Assembly (NCBI GenBank): GCA_934149275.1
Contig: CAKPEG010000003.1
Coordinates: 62,001-126,000, forward strand
Length of the DNA: 64,000 nucleotides
Origin: an uncultured Clostridia bacterium
GTDB taxonomy: Bacteria > Bacillota > Clostridia > TANB77 > CAG-508
Reading direction: 5' to 3'
Of this stretch, positions 6,993-15,512 are shown piece by piece; the first letter of the stretch is position 1, and every line of letters starts with the position of its first letter. The position numbers and the translations under genes were made by a program. The notes beneath the pieces are model-generated. The model saw only the letters and a list, made by a program, of their open reading frames with translations. It was not told where the DNA came from and searched no databases.

Positions 6993-9900
6993 ATGGCTGA
7001 TTTTGTACATTTACACGTCCACAGTGAATACAGTTTACTAGATGGAATGAGTAGAATTAAAGACTTACCAGTAAGAGCAAAAGAATTAGGAATGAAAGCA
7101 ATTGCACTAACAGACCATGGTGTCATGTATGGTGCAGTTGATTTTTATAAAGAATGTAAGAAGAATGATATCAAACCAATCATTGGATGTGAAGTATATG
7201 TAGCACCACACAGCAGATTTGATAAAGAAGCAGGAAGAGATAATGGATATAACCATTTAATTTTATTAGCAAAAAATAAAACGGGATATCAAAATTTGTC
7301 AAAATTAGTTTCATTATCATTTGTTGAAGGTTTTTATTATAAACCACGTATTGATTTAGAAATTTTAGAGAAATATAGTGAAGGCTTAATTTGCTTAAGT
7401 GCTTGCTTAGCAGGAAGTCTAAGCCAAGCAATTATACAAGGCAATATGGAAAAGGCAGAAGAAATTGCGTTATGGCATAAACGAGTATTTAAAGATGATT
7501 ATTATATAGAAATACAACATAATGGTTTAAGACAACAGATAATGGTAAATCAAAAACTAATTCAGCTAGCAAGAAAACTTGATATTCCATTAGTTGCAAC
7601 AAATGATGCACATTATCTAAAAAAAGAAGATAGCTATTTCCATGAAGTTTTATTATGTATTCAAACTGGAAAAAGAATGTCAGATGAAGACAGAATGAGA
7701 TTTGAAACTGAAGAATTTTATATAAAATCTCCAGAAGAAATGGCAGATTATTTTTCAGAGTTTCCAGATGCAATTGAAAATACAGTAAAAATTGCAGAAA
7801 AATGTAACTACGATTTTGAGTTTGGAGTAACTAAACTACCAAACTACGATGTACCAGAAGAGTATGCAACACATTTAGATTATTTTAAAGATCTTTGTTA
7901 TAAAGGAATAAAAAATAGATACGGAGAAAATCCATCAGAAGAAGTAATGTCAAGATTAGAATATGAAATCTCAGTAATCGAAAAAATGGGATATGTAGAT
8001 TACTTTTTAATTGTTTGGGATTATATAAATTATGCAAAATCAGTAGGAATACCAGTAGGCCCAGGGCGTGGTTCAGGAGCAGGTTCAATTGCAGCATATG
8101 CAATAGGTATAACAGATATTGATCCATTAAAATATGGATTACTTTTTGAAAGATTTTTAAATCCTGAAAGAGTAAGCATGCCAGATTTCGACGTTGATTT
8201 TTGTTATGAAAGACGTGGAGAAGTTATTGAATATGTTGAAAGAAAATATGGAAAAGATCATGTTTCTCAGATTATAACATTTGGAACAATGGCTGCAAGA
8301 ATGGTAATAAGAGACGTTGGAAGAGTGCTAGATTATCCATATTCAGAAACAGACAAGCTTGCAAAAATGATACCAATGGAAGTTCATATAACAATTCCAA
8401 AAGCATTAGAACAAAATAGAGAATTTAAGGAATTATATGAATCTAATCCAAGTGTAAAGCAATTAATAGATATAGCAATTAAATTAGAAGGACTACCACG
8501 TCAGGCATCAACACACGCTTGTGGAATAGTAATTACAAAAGATCCAGTTGATACATATGTGCCACTATATGTAAATGATGGAAACATATCAACGCAATAT
8601 ACAATGAATTTGCTTGAAGAACTAGGTTTATTAAAAATGGACTTTTTAGGTCTAAGAACTTTAACTGTAATCTCAGACACTGAAAAGCTTGTAAAGCAAA
8701 ACCGTGGAATAGATGTGGAATATGACAAGGATATGAATGATCCGAAAGTATATAAACTTTGGGCAAATGGAGAAAGTATTGGAATATTTCAGTTTGAAAG
8801 TCAAGGAATGACAAACTTTATGAAAGAGCTAAAACCAGACTGCTTAGAAGATATCATAGCTGGAGTTTCACTTTATAGACCAGGACCTATGGATCAAATT
8901 CCAAGATACATTAAAGGAAAACAAAATCCAGGACATAATGTTTACACTCATCCTGCATTAGAGCCAATCCTAAATGTTACTTATGGCTGTATGGTATATC
9001 AAGAACAAGTAATGCAGATAGTTAGAGAACTAGCTGGATATTCTCTTGGAAGAGCTGACCTAGTAAGAAGAGCCATGGGAAAAAAGAAACTAGATGTAAT
9101 GGCTAAAGAAAGAGAATATTTTATAAATGGACAAGTCGATGAAAACGGAAATGTGCTTGTACCAGGATGTGTAAGAAATGGAATAGATAAAGAGTCAGCA
9201 AATAAAATATTTGATGAAATGGCTGAGTTTGCAAAATATGCATTTAACAAATCACATGCAGCAGCATATTCAGTTGTATCTTATAGAACAGCATATTTAA
9301 AAACTTATTATCCAGAAGAATTTATGGCAGCAACATTAAACAGCTTTTTAGGAAACTTAGATAAAGTTCCAATTTATATTTACGAATGTAAAAGATTAAA
9401 TATTGGAATTTTAAAACCTGACATAAACAAGAGCTTTACGAAATTTACGGTACAAGACAAGAAAATAAGATTTGGATTGGGAAGCATAAAAAATGTTGGA
9501 ATATCCGCAATTGAAACTGTTATTTCAGAAAGAGAAAAAAACGGAGAGTTCAAGTCATTTACAGACTTTTGCGAAAGAATTCAAAGTGGTACTGTTAACA
9601 GAAAGTGCATTGAATGTTTGATTAAGGCAGGATGTTTTGATGAAATGAATCAAACTAGAGCAACACTACTTGCATCATATGAAAAAATCCTAGATACAAT
9701 AAACAACCAAGGAAGAAATTCAATGGCTAATCAAGTTACAATGTTTGATTTAGTTCAACCAGAAGAAACAGTAAAATATCAATATACAGTATTAAAAGAG
9801 CTTGATGAAAGAGAACTATTAGCTCAGGAAAAAGAAATGATAGGAATTTATATTTCAGGTCATCCATTAGAAAAATTTAAAGAAGCAATCAAAAGACAGA

Positions 9901-10457
9901 CAAATATAAATTCAATTCAAATAAAAGATTTAAACGGAGAAAATGCAGGAAAATTTAAAGATGGACAAAATGTAAAATATGCAGGAACAATAACAAGCGT
10001 TAAGAAAAAATATACAAAACGAAATACGATAATGGCATTTGTAACAGTAGAAGATTTATATGGAAGTGCTGAAATAGTTGTATTTGATAGCGTATTTTCA
10101 AGATGTGACAATATCTTAGTAGAAGAAAATATAGTAATAGTTGAAGGACGATTAAGTATAAAAGAAGATGAAGATGCAAGAATTATTGTTCAAAACATAA
10201 AAGAATTTTCTGGAGAAAATAACACTGGAGATAATATCAGAAAAAACACTGTATTAATTGACATTACTGAGTTAAATGAAACACAAAAAGAAAGATTAAA
10301 AGGAGCAATAAGATTCTTTTCAGGAGACAGAGTGAACATGAAAATTAGTGTATTAGATAAAGCACAAGAAAAGCCATGTGGAGCAATTTATTTAACAGAA
10401 GCAATATTAGAACAATTCAAAGAAATAGTAGGTGAAGAAAACGTTATGTTAAAATAA
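6993..10457 (+). CDS. dnaE: DNA polymerase III alpha subunit DnaE
   Basis: A 1154-residue C-family replicative polymerase. The N-terminal PHP domain begins FVHLHVHSEYSLLDG; the palm carries PDFDVDF (397-403), with catalytic D400 and D402, and a third acidic residue in KMDFLGLRTL (D550). Tandem helix-hairpin-helix and OB-fold regions follow toward the C-terminus (about residues 990-1090). The length fits DnaE rather than PolC, and no exonuclease insertion is present. In Firmicutes DnaE extends RNA primers before PolC takes over. ATG 6993 has GGAGAG. Appears monocistronic. Confidence 0.95.
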   Translation: MADFVHLHVHSEYSLLDGMSRIKDLPVRAKELGMKAIALTDHGVMYGAVDFYKECKKNDIKPIIGCEVYVAPHSRFDKEAGRDNGYNHLILLAKNKTGYQNLSKLVSLSFVEGFYYKPRIDLEILEKYSEGLICLSACLAGSLSQAIIQGNMEKAEEIALWHKRVFKDDYYIEIQHNGLRQQIMVNQKLIQLARKLDIPLVATNDAHYLKKEDSYFHEVLLCIQTGKRMSDEDRMRFETEEFYIKSPEEMADYFSEFPDAIENTVKIAEKCNYDFEFGVTKLPNYDVPEEYATHLDYFKDLCYKGIKNRYGENPSEEVMSRLEYEISVIEKMGYVDYFLIVWDYINYAKSVGIPVGPGRGSGAGSIAAYAIGITDIDPLKYGLLFERFLNPERVSMPDFDVDFCYERRGEVIEYVERKYGKDHVSQIITFGTMAARMVIRDVGRVLDYPYSETDKLAKMIPMEVHITIPKALEQNREFKELYESNPSVKQLIDIAIKLEGLPRQASTHACGIVITKDPVDTYVPLYVNDGNISTQYTMNLLEELGLLKMDFLGLRTLTVISDTEKLVKQNRGIDVEYDKDMNDPKVYKLWANGESIGIFQFESQGMTNFMKELKPDCLEDIIAGVSLYRPGPMDQIPRYIKGKQNPGHNVYTHPALEPILNVTYGCMVYQEQVMQIVRELAGYSLGRADLVRRAMGKKKLDVMAKEREYFINGQVDENGNVLVPGCVRNGIDKESANKIFDEMAEFAKYAFNKSHAAAYSVVSYRTAYLKTYYPEEFMAATLNSFLGNLDKVPIYIYECKRLNIGILKPDINKSFTKFTVQDKKIRFGLGSIKNVGISAIETVISEREKNGEFKSFTDFCERIQSGTVNRKCIECLIKAGCFDEMNQTRATLLASYEKILDTINNQGRNSMANQVTMFDLVQPEETVKYQYTVLKELDERELLAQEKEMIGIYISGHPLEKFKEAIKRQTNINSIQIKDLNGENAGKFKDGQNVKYAGTITSVKKKYTKRNTIMAFVTVEDLYGSAEIVVFDSVFSRCDNILVEENIVIVEGRLSIKEDEDARIIVQNIKEFSGENNTGDNIRKNTVLIDITELNETQKERLKGAIRFFSGDRVNMKISVLDKAQEKPCGAIYLTEAILEQFKEIVGEENVMLK

Positions 10458-10473
10458 CATTTTTCCCTAAATA

Positions 10474-10502
10474 TTGAATTATAGTAGTAAAGATGATAAA
10501 AT
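10474..10502 (+). promoter_or_regulatory. Promoter of the 10555 gene
   Basis: TTGAAT (10474-10479), 17-base spacer, TAAAAT (10497-10502) preceded by TGA as an extended -10. Confidence 0.5.
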
Positions 10503-10554
10503 AATAAATATTTTAATAACCAGTTAAAGAAGAGCCGGTGGAGGAGAAAAAGAA

Positions 10555-11787
10555 ATGGCAGGATACGTAATCCATTTAGCAGTAGCTAAAGAATATTTAA
10601 GAAATTTCAGAATTAAAGACGAAAAAGAATTTTTAAGAGGAACAATAGCACCAGACTTGCTTTCACATGGAGATAAAAAAGCAACGCATTATAGTGAAGA
10701 TGGCGGAGCAGAAGTTAATTTAAAAGAATTTCTAAAACATAATTCAATAAGCACAGCGTATATGCAAGGATATTTTTTACATCTAATAGTTGATTATTTA
10801 TTTTATAACAAGTACTTTCCCAATGCAATCAATGAAACAAAACAATACAACGATTATGATATATTAAATAAAGAATTAATTGAAAAATATAAAATAGAAA
10901 TCCTAGATGATATTAAAGATGTTGTCCAATTTAAAACAGGAGAACTTCAAGTTATAGATAGAGAAAAACTTGATGAAATGATTCAAGAAATATCAAAAAA
11001 GCCAATATCGGAATATAAAAAAGAAGCAATGAAAACTGAAAAAGTAACTACAAATTTGGAAGATAATGAAATAGTTACAATGAACGAAAGCAAGAAAGAT
11101 AAAATTAAATTAGCAATAGCAATTATAGCAATGTGTTTTGTAATGTTATTCTTTGTTAATCAGAAACAAGGATTTCACTGTGATGAAATCTTTTCATATG
11201 GTTCATCAAATAGCGCTTATGAAAATGTTTTTTGGTCATACAGAGATAAAACACCAATGCATAAATTTTTAGAAGCAAAAATATTTCAAGATGGAAATGT
11301 TTTTGACTGGGTAAAAAGAGTTAAATATTATTTTGTAGACCACGTAGATGAAAAAGATGCATTTATTTCTGAAAAAATGGCAGAAGAAAAGATGATATGG
11401 AGAACACGTGAAGAAGCAATAGACTATTTAGAAGCAAAAGATAATAGATTTAATTATGCTTCTGTTTACTATAATCAAGTTCAAGACGTTCATCCACCAT
11501 TGTTTTACATGTTAGTACACACAGTATCATCAATATTTAATAATACATTTTCAAAATATATAATTTTCTTTGTAAACTTACCATTTTTCATAGGAACTTG
11601 TATTTTAATTTGGAAAATTTTAAATTTGATACGGAAGAAAATCAATTTCAATATTATCAGTTTTACTATATGGATTAAGCATTGGAGGAATTTCAACAAT
11701 GATGTTCCAAAGAATGTATATGATGCTTACATTCTTCACAACAGCATTTTTATTCTTAAATCTATTTATAGTAAAAAGCGAGTATAA
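10555..11787 (+). CDS. Phospholipase C-like domain fused to membrane glycosyltransferase, 5' part (frameshifted)
   Basis: Residues 1-110 resemble the zinc-dependent phospholipase C/HD-like fold common in Clostridia: an early His in YVIHLAVAKEY, then GTIAPDLLSHGDKKATHYS and FLHLIVDYLF. After a linker, residues 180-200 form a membrane helix, followed by HCDEIFSYG and VHPPLFYMLVH, the acidic-residue loops of GT39/PMT-like membrane glycosyltransferases. The frame then breaks near 11635-11645: continuing one base over gives the proper next helix and joins the gene at 11699. The last 50 residues of this frame are therefore spurious. Start ATG 10555 has GGAGGAG. Confidence 0.75.
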   Translation: MAGYVIHLAVAKEYLRNFRIKDEKEFLRGTIAPDLLSHGDKKATHYSEDGGAEVNLKEFLKHNSISTAYMQGYFLHLIVDYLFYNKYFPNAINETKQYNDYDILNKELIEKYKIEILDDIKDVVQFKTGELQVIDREKLDEMIQEISKKPISEYKKEAMKTEKVTTNLEDNEIVTMNESKKDKIKLAIAIIAMCFVMLFFVNQKQGFHCDEIFSYGSSNSAYENVFWSYRDKTPMHKFLEAKIFQDGNVFDWVKRVKYYFVDHVDEKDAFISEKMAEEKMIWRTREEAIDYLEAKDNRFNYASVYYNQVQDVHPPLFYMLVHTVSSIFNNTFSKYIIFFVNLPFFIGTCILIWKILNLIRKKINFNIISFTIWIKHWRNFNNDVPKNVYDAYILHNSIFILKSIYSKKRV

Positions 11788-12739
11788 AGTAAATAAAAAA
11801 ACAAGAATATTCCTTATACTTACATCAGTATTAGGATTCTTGACACAATACTTTTTTGCAATATATGCAGCTTTAGTTGCAATAGTAATGGTAATATTAT
11901 TTATCAAAAATAAAGAATATAAAGAGATGTTTAGATACATTAGAAGCCTAGTGATATCAGCAATTATAGGATTAGTAATATTCCCATTTTCAATAAATCA
12001 TATGCTGTTTTCTGATAGAAAAGTTGGAAACTTCCAAGCAACAAATTATTTAGATAGAGTACTAACATATTTCAATATGATATTAAGATATTTCGGAAGT
12101 AAGTGGGAAATAATGCTAGCATTGTTTGCAATTGCATTACTTGCAATACTTATAAGAAGAAAGCCAGAAAGAGGAGTAACTGCATTAATAATTTTCCCAA
12201 CAATCATATATATAATGTTAGTCGCAAAATTAGCAGAATTTTTAGAATTAAGATATGTAATGAACATTTTACCAATCGTATCAATAATGATAATGATGGC
12301 AATTGGCTCAATATTTGAAAATAAAAAATATAATATAATGATTGCAACTGTAGCATTAATCCTATTAATAAGCTATGGATTTTTAACAGAAGAGCCGTTA
12401 TATTTATATAAAGACTATACAAAATACATAGATATATCAAAACAATATAGCGAAGATGACTTAGTATACGTTGGATATACATTCTTCAACCATATACAAA
12501 GTTTACCTGAATTTACAAATTACAAAAAAACATTTATGATTTACAATGATCAAACAGATGAATTGATAGGAAATGAAGAATTATCAGACAAAAGCGAATT
12601 CATATTAAGTGTACATAGAAATATGGAACCAGAAAAAGTTTTAAGCGAAGTATTAGCAAATACAGGCTTTACAAACTATGAACTAATATATGAAGGAGAC
12701 CAAGAAGTAAACCAAATAATTTATAGAATATATAGATAA
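11699..12739 (+). CDS. Membrane glycosyltransferase, 3' part of the frameshifted gene
   Basis: A 346-residue frame with about eight hydrophobic segments and a short extracytoplasmic C-terminal domain. It has no ribosome site, and the reading frame stays open upstream to about 11640, giving LYGLSIGGIST before the first ATG, which continues the membrane domain of the 10555 gene. The A4 run at 11638-11641 is the simplest place for one extra base. The pair would form one protein of roughly 725 residues that transfers a sugar from a polyprenyl donor at the membrane. Either a decaying gene or a consensus error. Confidence 0.7.
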   Translation: MMFQRMYMMLTFFTTAFLFLNLFIVKSEYKVNKKTRIFLILTSVLGFLTQYFFAIYAALVAIVMVILFIKNKEYKEMFRYIRSLVISAIIGLVIFPFSINHMLFSDRKVGNFQATNYLDRVLTYFNMILRYFGSKWEIMLALFAIALLAILIRRKPERGVTALIIFPTIIYIMLVAKLAEFLELRYVMNILPIVSIMIMMAIGSIFENKKYNIMIATVALILLISYGFLTEEPLYLYKDYTKYIDISKQYSEDDLVYVGYTFFNHIQSLPEFTNYKKTFMIYNDQTDELIGNEELSDKSEFILSVHRNMEPEKVLSEVLANTGFTNYELIYEGDQEVNQIIYRIYR

Positions 12740-12741
12740 TT

Positions 12742-12769
12742 TTGACAAAATGAAAAAATATGATATAAT
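12742..12769 (+). promoter_or_regulatory. Promoter of the valine T-box unit
   Basis: TTGACA (12742-12747) and TATAAT (12764-12769) with a 16-base spacer and a TGA extended -10, immediately upstream of the T-box leader. Confidence 0.7.
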
Positions 12770-12774
12770 TATAA

Positions 12775-13025
12775 ATGTCAATCAAAAGCAATGAAGAAAA
12801 GGAGTACATTTATTATATTTATTACAGAGAAAAGAAGAAATAGCTGAGACTTCTTATAAAAAATAAATGAAAGGTAGTTTCTGAGCCGATATGATGAGAA
12901 ATTAAAAATAGTCATATCCGTGTAAGATACGTTAAAATCTAATGAGAAAATAAAGAAATTTATTTTGAATAAAGGTGGTACCGCGAAGATATGTCGCCCT
13001 TGCAATTTAGCAAGGGCGATTTTTG
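12775..13025 (+). promoter_or_regulatory. T-box riboswitch, probable valine specifier
   Basis: A T-box leader that senses uncharged tRNA and lets transcription pass a terminator. The T-box sequence GGTGGTACCGCG lies at 12973-12984; its TGGT bulge would pair with the tRNA ACCA end. The terminator TCGCCCTTGC/GCAAGGGCGA (12994-13019) is followed by T. In stem I, ACATTTATT pairs with AATAAATG, and directly 3' of that arm comes AAAG-GTA-G, placing codon GTA (12874-12876) at the usual specifier position. GTA means valine, matching valS downstream. The specifier is read by eye; the class itself is certain. Confidence 0.9.
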
Positions 13026-13074
13026 ATATTATATGGACAAAATATAATATAAATGCTTTGCAAAGGAGGAAAAA

Positions 13075-13908
13075 ATGTTAGAAATCGAAGCAAAATCAGA
13101 AGGAGCGGAATTAACAAGCATAAAAAAAGATGGAATAGAAAAGCTCCATGATGGAAAAGAATTTTGGAACAGACAAAGTCCAATTTTGTTCCCAATAGTA
13201 GGAAAACTAAAAGATAATAAGGCAATAATTGATGATAAAGTGTGCGAAATGGGACAACATGGATTTGCTAGAGATATGAAATTTGAAGTAGTAAAAGACG
13301 AGCCAAATGAGAAAGAATATGTATTAAAAGCAAATGAAGAAACTTTAAAAAGATATCCATATCTATTCAAATTAACAGTTAAATATCATGTAAAAGATGA
13401 TACACTAACAGTTTCATATGAAGTAGAAAACACAGATACTAAAAACATATTTTTCGGAATTGGAGCACACCCAGCATTTAAATGTGATTACTCAACAGAA
13501 AAATATTATTTAGAATTTGAAAAAGAAGAAAATGAAATTGGAATTCTACAACTAGAAGAAGGTCTAATTAGTAAAGCAAGATTAAAAGAAGAAATATTAG
13601 ATGAAAATAGAATATATCTAACTAAAGATATATTTGAAGAAGATGCAATAATAATGCAAAATATACAGTCTAATAAAATATATTTAAAAGAAGTTGATAA
13701 AGAAGAACCAATTTTAGAATTTGACTTTACAGGATTCCCATACTTAGCAATTTGGTCTAAAAAAGGAGCACCATTCGTCTGCATTGAACCATGGTATAAT
13801 ACAGCAGATTATAAAGAATCAACAGGAATATTTGAAGAAAAACAAAAAATAATTGGATTAAATCCAAAAGAGAAGTTTAAATGTAAATATAAAATCAAAT
13901 TTTTCTAA
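13075..13908 (+). CDS. Aldose 1-epimerase family protein (LacX-like)
   Basis: A 277-residue mutarotase-fold protein. Family marks are the substrate-pocket His in GIGAHPAFKC (about residue 130) and the C-terminal block FPYLAIWSKKGAPFVCIEP. Members interconvert sugar anomers or hexose phosphates. It has no signal peptide and is cytoplasmic. ATG 13075 has an AAGGAGG site 50 bases after the T-box terminator, so transcription of this gene should depend on valine tRNA charging, which is odd for a sugar enzyme. The target of the T-box is more likely valS, two genes on. Confidence 0.8.
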   Translation: MLEIEAKSEGAELTSIKKDGIEKLHDGKEFWNRQSPILFPIVGKLKDNKAIIDDKVCEMGQHGFARDMKFEVVKDEPNEKEYVLKANEETLKRYPYLFKLTVKYHVKDDTLTVSYEVENTDTKNIFFGIGAHPAFKCDYSTEKYYLEFEKEENEIGILQLEEGLISKARLKEEILDENRIYLTKDIFEEDAIIMQNIQSNKIYLKEVDKEEPILEFDFTGFPYLAIWSKKGAPFVCIEPWYNTADYKESTGIFEEKQKIIGLNPKEKFKCKYKIKFF

Positions 13909-14018
13909 AAAAGAGTATATTATACATAGCAAAGTATAATATTTCAAAATTTAAAAGAAAGGGATTAATCAATTAAATAGATTAATATTTCTATATATTT
14001 GATTATGAGAGATTCAAA

Positions 14019-14585
14019 ATGAAAACAAAAAAATTACACATACTAACAATCATCGCTGGAATTATATTTGTAAACATAGGAATATTTCATACAAATGTCT
14101 GGTTTGATGAATGTTATTCAGTAGGAATGGCAAACAAAACTTTTGTTGAAATTTGGAATATAGGCGGGCATGACGTTCATCCAGTTTTATATTACTGGGC
14201 ATTACACATTATTTACCTATTAACAAATGGATCAATCATGGCATACAGAATATTCTCAGCCATACCAATAGTTATACTAGGAATATTAGGATATACACAC
14301 ATTAGAAAAGATTTTGGAGAAAAGACAGGTCTACTATTTTCATTTTTAGCATATTTTTCACCAATGTCAGCAACATTCGCAAATGAAATTAGAATGTACA
14401 GCTGGGCATTATTATTAGTCACAGTTTTAGCAATATATGCATGGCGATTAGCACACGAAGAAAAACCACATTACTATATAATTTTCTTTTTAAGCAGTTT
14501 GCGGAAGTATTTACATACATTACTATGGACTTATGGCAGCAGGATTAATAAATATAATTTTATTAGTTTATCTAGTAAAAAATAA
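14019..14585 (+). CDS. GT39-like membrane glycosyltransferase, 5' part (frameshifted)
   Basis: The 188-residue frame starts at ATG 14019 with weak ribosome-site support. It has a first membrane helix (residues 6-24), then VWFDECYSVGM and GGHDVHPVLYYWALH, the conserved acidic loops of polyprenyl-dependent glycosyltransferases, followed by further helices. The same two motifs occur in the 10555 gene, so the two are paralogues. The frame fails after FFLSS near 14495-14505; the continuation lies one base over and joins the 14533 frame as YIHYYGLMAAG. The last 30 residues are spurious. Confidence 0.7.
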   Translation: MKTKKLHILTIIAGIIFVNIGIFHTNVWFDECYSVGMANKTFVEIWNIGGHDVHPVLYYWALHIIYLLTNGSIMAYRIFSAIPIVILGILGYTHIRKDFGEKTGLLFSFLAYFSPMSATFANEIRMYSWALLLVTVLAIYAWRLAHEEKPHYYIIFFLSSLRKYLHTLLWTYGSRINKYNFISLSSKK

Positions 14586-15498
14586 GAAAAAAGAAGTATA
14601 CATTAAGCAAATAATTTTAGGAGTAATACAAGGACTATTATATTTACCATGGTTAATTTATTTTTCATCACAGCTAAAATCAATGCACGATAATGGATTC
14701 TGGATTAGCTTAGGCCCACAAACAATAGTACAAATAGGAAGCTTATTATTTGCAGGAAGTCTATATGCATGGATAGGATTTATAATTTCACTTTTTGTAT
14801 ATGGATATTTAATATATTTAATAAGAAAAGAAGAAAAAGAAAATACCAAACCAGCAAGATATTCATTATTAGTAATAGTTTTAATTATAATAGCTGCCCT
14901 AATAATGTCAGCAATACTAAAATCACCAATTCTATATTATAGATATATGACAGTAGTTGCAGGACTTATGATGTTTGCAATATCATATATGTTTATTAAA
15001 TCAGCCCCAAAATACATAGTATACGGATTTATAGCACTAACAATTTTAACAACAATACCAAGCAATATAATTATGATAAGCCACAATTATGATAAATCAA
15101 ATAATGAACCAATAGATTTTATAAAAGAAAACATTCAAGAAAATGACGTAATAGTATATCCAGGAATAGGAACAGGAGCTATAATGGCAGCCAAATTCCC
15201 ACAATACAAACAATATTTTTACAATGCAGAAAATTGGGGAGTTGAAGAAGCATACAAGGCATTCGGACCAGCAATGCAAACATATACAACAGATGACTTC
15301 TTAAACGATGAAGAATGTCAAGGAAGAATATGGCTTATTTTAGACTTCTACAAAGTGGATTATTATAATGAAAAATTTAATAATGAAAACTATAGATTAC
15401 TAGCACAAAAGCAATATTTTACAAAATATAATAAAGAAAAAGCCGAAAACAAAGAGACAGAATATAATATTTATTTAATAGAAAAAATAAAACAATAA
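14533..15498 (+). CDS. GT39-like membrane glycosyltransferase, 3' part
   Basis: A 321-residue frame continuing the 14019 gene after a net +1 shift, with six to seven membrane helices and a soluble C-terminal domain (about residues 185-321) containing ENDVIVYPGIGTG. It has no ribosome site of its own at 14533, and the homologous frame extends upstream without a start codon. Joined, the protein would be about 490 residues, a reasonable length for this family. It lies 14 bases upstream of valS, inside the T-box unit. Confidence 0.7.
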   Translation: MAAGLINIILLVYLVKNKKKEVYIKQIILGVIQGLLYLPWLIYFSSQLKSMHDNGFWISLGPQTIVQIGSLLFAGSLYAWIGFIISLFVYGYLIYLIRKEEKENTKPARYSLLVIVLIIIAALIMSAILKSPILYYRYMTVVAGLMMFAISYMFIKSAPKYIVYGFIALTILTTIPSNIIMISHNYDKSNNEPIDFIKENIQENDVIVYPGIGTGAIMAAKFPQYKQYFYNAENWGVEEAYKAFGPAMQTYTTDDFLNDEECQGRIWLILDFYKVDYYNEKFNNENYRLLAQKQYFTKYNKEKAENKETEYNIYLIEKIKQ

Positions 15499-15512
15499 AG
15501 GAGAGAGGAAAA

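Noticed and set aside
12103..12318. A basic 71-codon plus-strand frame within the glycosyltransferase.
   Set aside because: It lies in another frame of a conserved membrane domain and lacks a ribosome site.
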